Shown here piece by piece: positions 40,881 to 42,224 of a stretch of DNA of 42,224 nucleotides. Location of the stretch: assembly GCA_000961765.1 (NCBI GenBank), contig LADT01000064.1, positions 1 to 42,224 on the forward strand, written 5' to 3'. The stretch comes from Clostridiaceae bacterium BRH_c20a (lineage in GTDB: Bacteria > Bacillota > Peptococcia > Peptococcales > BICA1-8). Both the position numbers and the translations under genes were made by a program. Numbering within the stretch: the first letter of the stretch is position 1; every line of letters begins with the position of its first letter. The notes beneath the pieces are model-generated. The model saw only the letters and a program-made list of their open reading frames with translations, was not told where the DNA came from and ran no database searches.

Positions 40881-42224
40881 TATACGTCACCGCCCAATGC
40901 AAACATTTTCATCAATTCTTCATTATTGTACTCTGTGATCCACTGTTCGCCACTGGTGCTTAAGATGTCTCCTGACAATTTTTGTTTTTCTTCAATAATA
41001 GCATCAATCTTTTCTTCTATGGTGCCTTTTGTAACAAATTTATGCACCATGACATTTTTTGTCTGTCCAATACGAAAGGCTCGGTCAGTTGCTTGATTTT
41101 CAACAGCCGGATTCCACCATCTGTCAAAATGTATGACATGGTTGGCCGCTGTCAGATTAAGTCCAACGCCACCTGCTTTAAGAGAGAGTACCATATAAGG
41201 AATATAATGCTCACTATTAAACTGCTCTACCATCTCACTTCGTTTCTTCACAGGCGTACCACCGTGAAGCACAAATCCTTCCTTGGAAAATATGTCTCTC
41301 AAAAAATCTGAAAGGGGTTCCGTCATTTCCCTGAATTGTGTAAAAATAAGTACTCGTTCCCTTTTTTCGTGTATGACTTGGCATATTTCTCTCAACTGTT
41401 CAAACTTGCCACTATGTTCCGATTTATAATCCTCTCTGCCTAGATATTGATCAGGATGATTACAGATTTGCTTGAATTTCATAATGCTGGATAAAACAAG
41501 TCCCTTTCGCTCAATCCCTTCAGCCTCTTTCAGTTTTTCAGAAATCTGTTCAATCAGCTGCTTATAGAGGACGATCTGTTTCTTAGACAATGTTGTATAG
41601 GCGTTCATTTCCATTTTGTCTGGCAGATCCGCTATAATATTTTTATCAGTTTTCAGTCTTCTCAATATGAAGGGCTGTATCATCTTGCGAAGCTTTGCAT
41701 ATCCGCTTGTGTTGTCATCAAGCCCTTTCGTAAAGTCAGTAAATTCTTTGGTTGTTCCCAGTAGCCCCTGATTCAGAAAATCAAATAATGACCACAGGTC
41801 ACTTAATCGGTTTTCAATGGGTGTTCCGGTCAATGCAATTCGCATCCTAGCAGGAATCTCTTTGATGGCCTTTGTCTGCTTGGTTCCTGGATTCTTTATG
41901 GCTTGTGCTTCATCCAAAATCAAATAATCCCATTGTCTATTTTTAAGAGCCTCCAGCCTAACTGCCATACCATAAGTTGTGATATATAAAAATTTCCCAT
42001 CCCTAATTTGGAGCGTTTCTGAGCTTTTTAAATCACTTTTATGAAGTATTTGATAGGGCAATTCAGGAGCAAATTTTTCGATTTCCTTCTGCCAGTTTCC
42101 AATCAGCGATGCAGGCAAGATAAGGAGCGCCGGCCCACTACTATTGGCTCTGCGATATTCCAAAAAAGCAATCATCTGAACCGTTTTACCCAGTCCCATG
42201 TCATCCGCTAAACAAGCACCAAAT
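40880..42224 (-). CDS. SNF2-family DEAD/DEAH-box helicase, truncated by the window edge
   Basis: The C-terminal ~447 residues of a SNF2 translocase. The visible start is only the Walker A region: the bases before ATG at 42199 encode FGACLADD, so the frame runs on past the edge. Motifs are DDMGLGKT (I), the DEAQ box in YLILDEAQAIKNPG, LTGTPIENRLSDLWSLFDFL (III), VLIFTQFREM (IV) and LSLKAGGVGLNLTAANHVIHFDRWWNPAVENQATDRAFRIGQ (V/VI). The N-terminal part, usually with a SWIM-like or SNF2-associated domain, is missing here. It is coupled to the SWIM gene by a one-base overlap. Confidence 0.93.
   Translation of the reverse strand, partial: FGACLADDMGLGKTVQMIAFLEYRRANSSGPALLILPASLIGNWQKEIEKFAPELPYQILHKSDLKSSETLQIRDGKFLYITTYGMAVRLEALKNRQWDYLILDEAQAIKNPGTKQTKAIKEIPARMRIALTGTPIENRLSDLWSLFDFLNQGLLGTTKEFTDFTKGLDDNTSGYAKLRKMIQPFILRRLKTDKNIIADLPDKMEMNAYTTLSKKQIVLYKQLIEQISEKLKEAEGIERKGLVLSSIMKFKQICNHPDQYLGREDYKSEHSGKFEQLREICQVIHEKRERVLIFTQFREMTEPLSDFLRDIFSKEGFVLHGGTPVKKRSEMVEQFNSEHYIPYMVLSLKAGGVGLNLTAANHVIHFDRWWNPAVENQATDRAFRIGQTKNVMVHKFVTKGTIEEKIDAIIEEKQKLSGDILSTSGEQWITEYNNEELMKMFALGGDV

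Noticed and set aside
1-42224. CRISPR arrays, tRNA or rRNA genes
   Set aside because: No regularly spaced repeats and no cloverleaf or rRNA-like sequence were seen. The 38-bp tandem repeat at 14671 is directly adjacent without spacers.

Overview
The window is AT-rich DNA with AGGAGG-type ribosome binding sites, frequent TTG and GTG starts, a T-box leader and strictly anaerobic enzymes (aldehyde ferredoxin oxidoreductase, 2-oxoacid:ferredoxin oxidoreductase, B12-dependent diol dehydratase, HgcAB). I infer an anaerobic Firmicute, probably a clostridial or Peptococcaceae-like organism; the species cannot be read from the sequence. Almost every gene is on the minus strand. The exceptions are an IS110-family transposase and a degV-like gene.

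Positions 1-6600: a histone-deacetylase-fold hydrolase with a cysteine-rich tail, a hydantoinase/oxoprolinase-type protein and a GlcD/GlcF-like pair (FAD oxidase plus Fe-S subunit, for a 2-hydroxyacid such as D-lactate or glycolate). Two diverged copies of a ~107-bp intergenic repeat lie upstream of hyuA and glcD.

Positions 6600-23400: a propanediol/glycerol-utilization (Pdu) bacterial microcompartment locus. In transcription order it runs gldA-like, DUF1097 membrane protein, pduA, pduB, pduC, pduD, pduE, pduG, pduH, pduK-like, [IS110 insertion], pduJ, pduL, a flavoprotein, pduN, pduO, pduP, pduS, pduT, terminator. PduCDE dehydrates the diol to an aldehyde, PduGH reactivates it, PduO and PduS supply adenosylcobalamin, PduP and PduL convert aldehyde to acyl-CoA and acyl-phosphate, and PduA/B/J/K/N/T form the shell. 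PduB, PduD, PduE, PduL, PduP and the flavoprotein all begin with short amphipathic helices resembling encapsulation peptides. The IS110 insertion appears to lie between the original pduJ ribosome binding site and its start codon. No PduQ, PduW, PduU, PduV or glycerol facilitator is recognisable in the locus.

Positions 23400-26250: a cytosolic PocR-domain histidine kinase and an AraC-type response regulator, the likely diol sensor for the microcompartment operon. A GCAAC direct repeat spaced 21 bp lies upstream of a candidate gldA promoter.

Positions 26450-32440: a four-subunit 2-oxoacid:ferredoxin oxidoreductase (Vor/Kor type), a degV-like gene broken by a single-base frameshift, an ~830-bp gene-poor stretch, a C_GCAxxG_C_C family protein and a DUF3786 protein.

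Positions 32450-34840: an arsR-hgcA-hgcB cluster, the marker genes for mercury methylation, behind a good sigma-A promoter with a palindrome over its -10 box. A 58-residue cysteine protein lies downstream.

Positions 35000-39720: a T-box (lysine specifier suggested) on the minus strand leading to a 4Fe-4S protein, an AOR-family tungsten enzyme, a ThiS/MoaD-like protein and an APC-family amino acid permease. Positions 40164-42224: a SWIM zinc-finger protein and a SNF2 helicase cut by the window edge.
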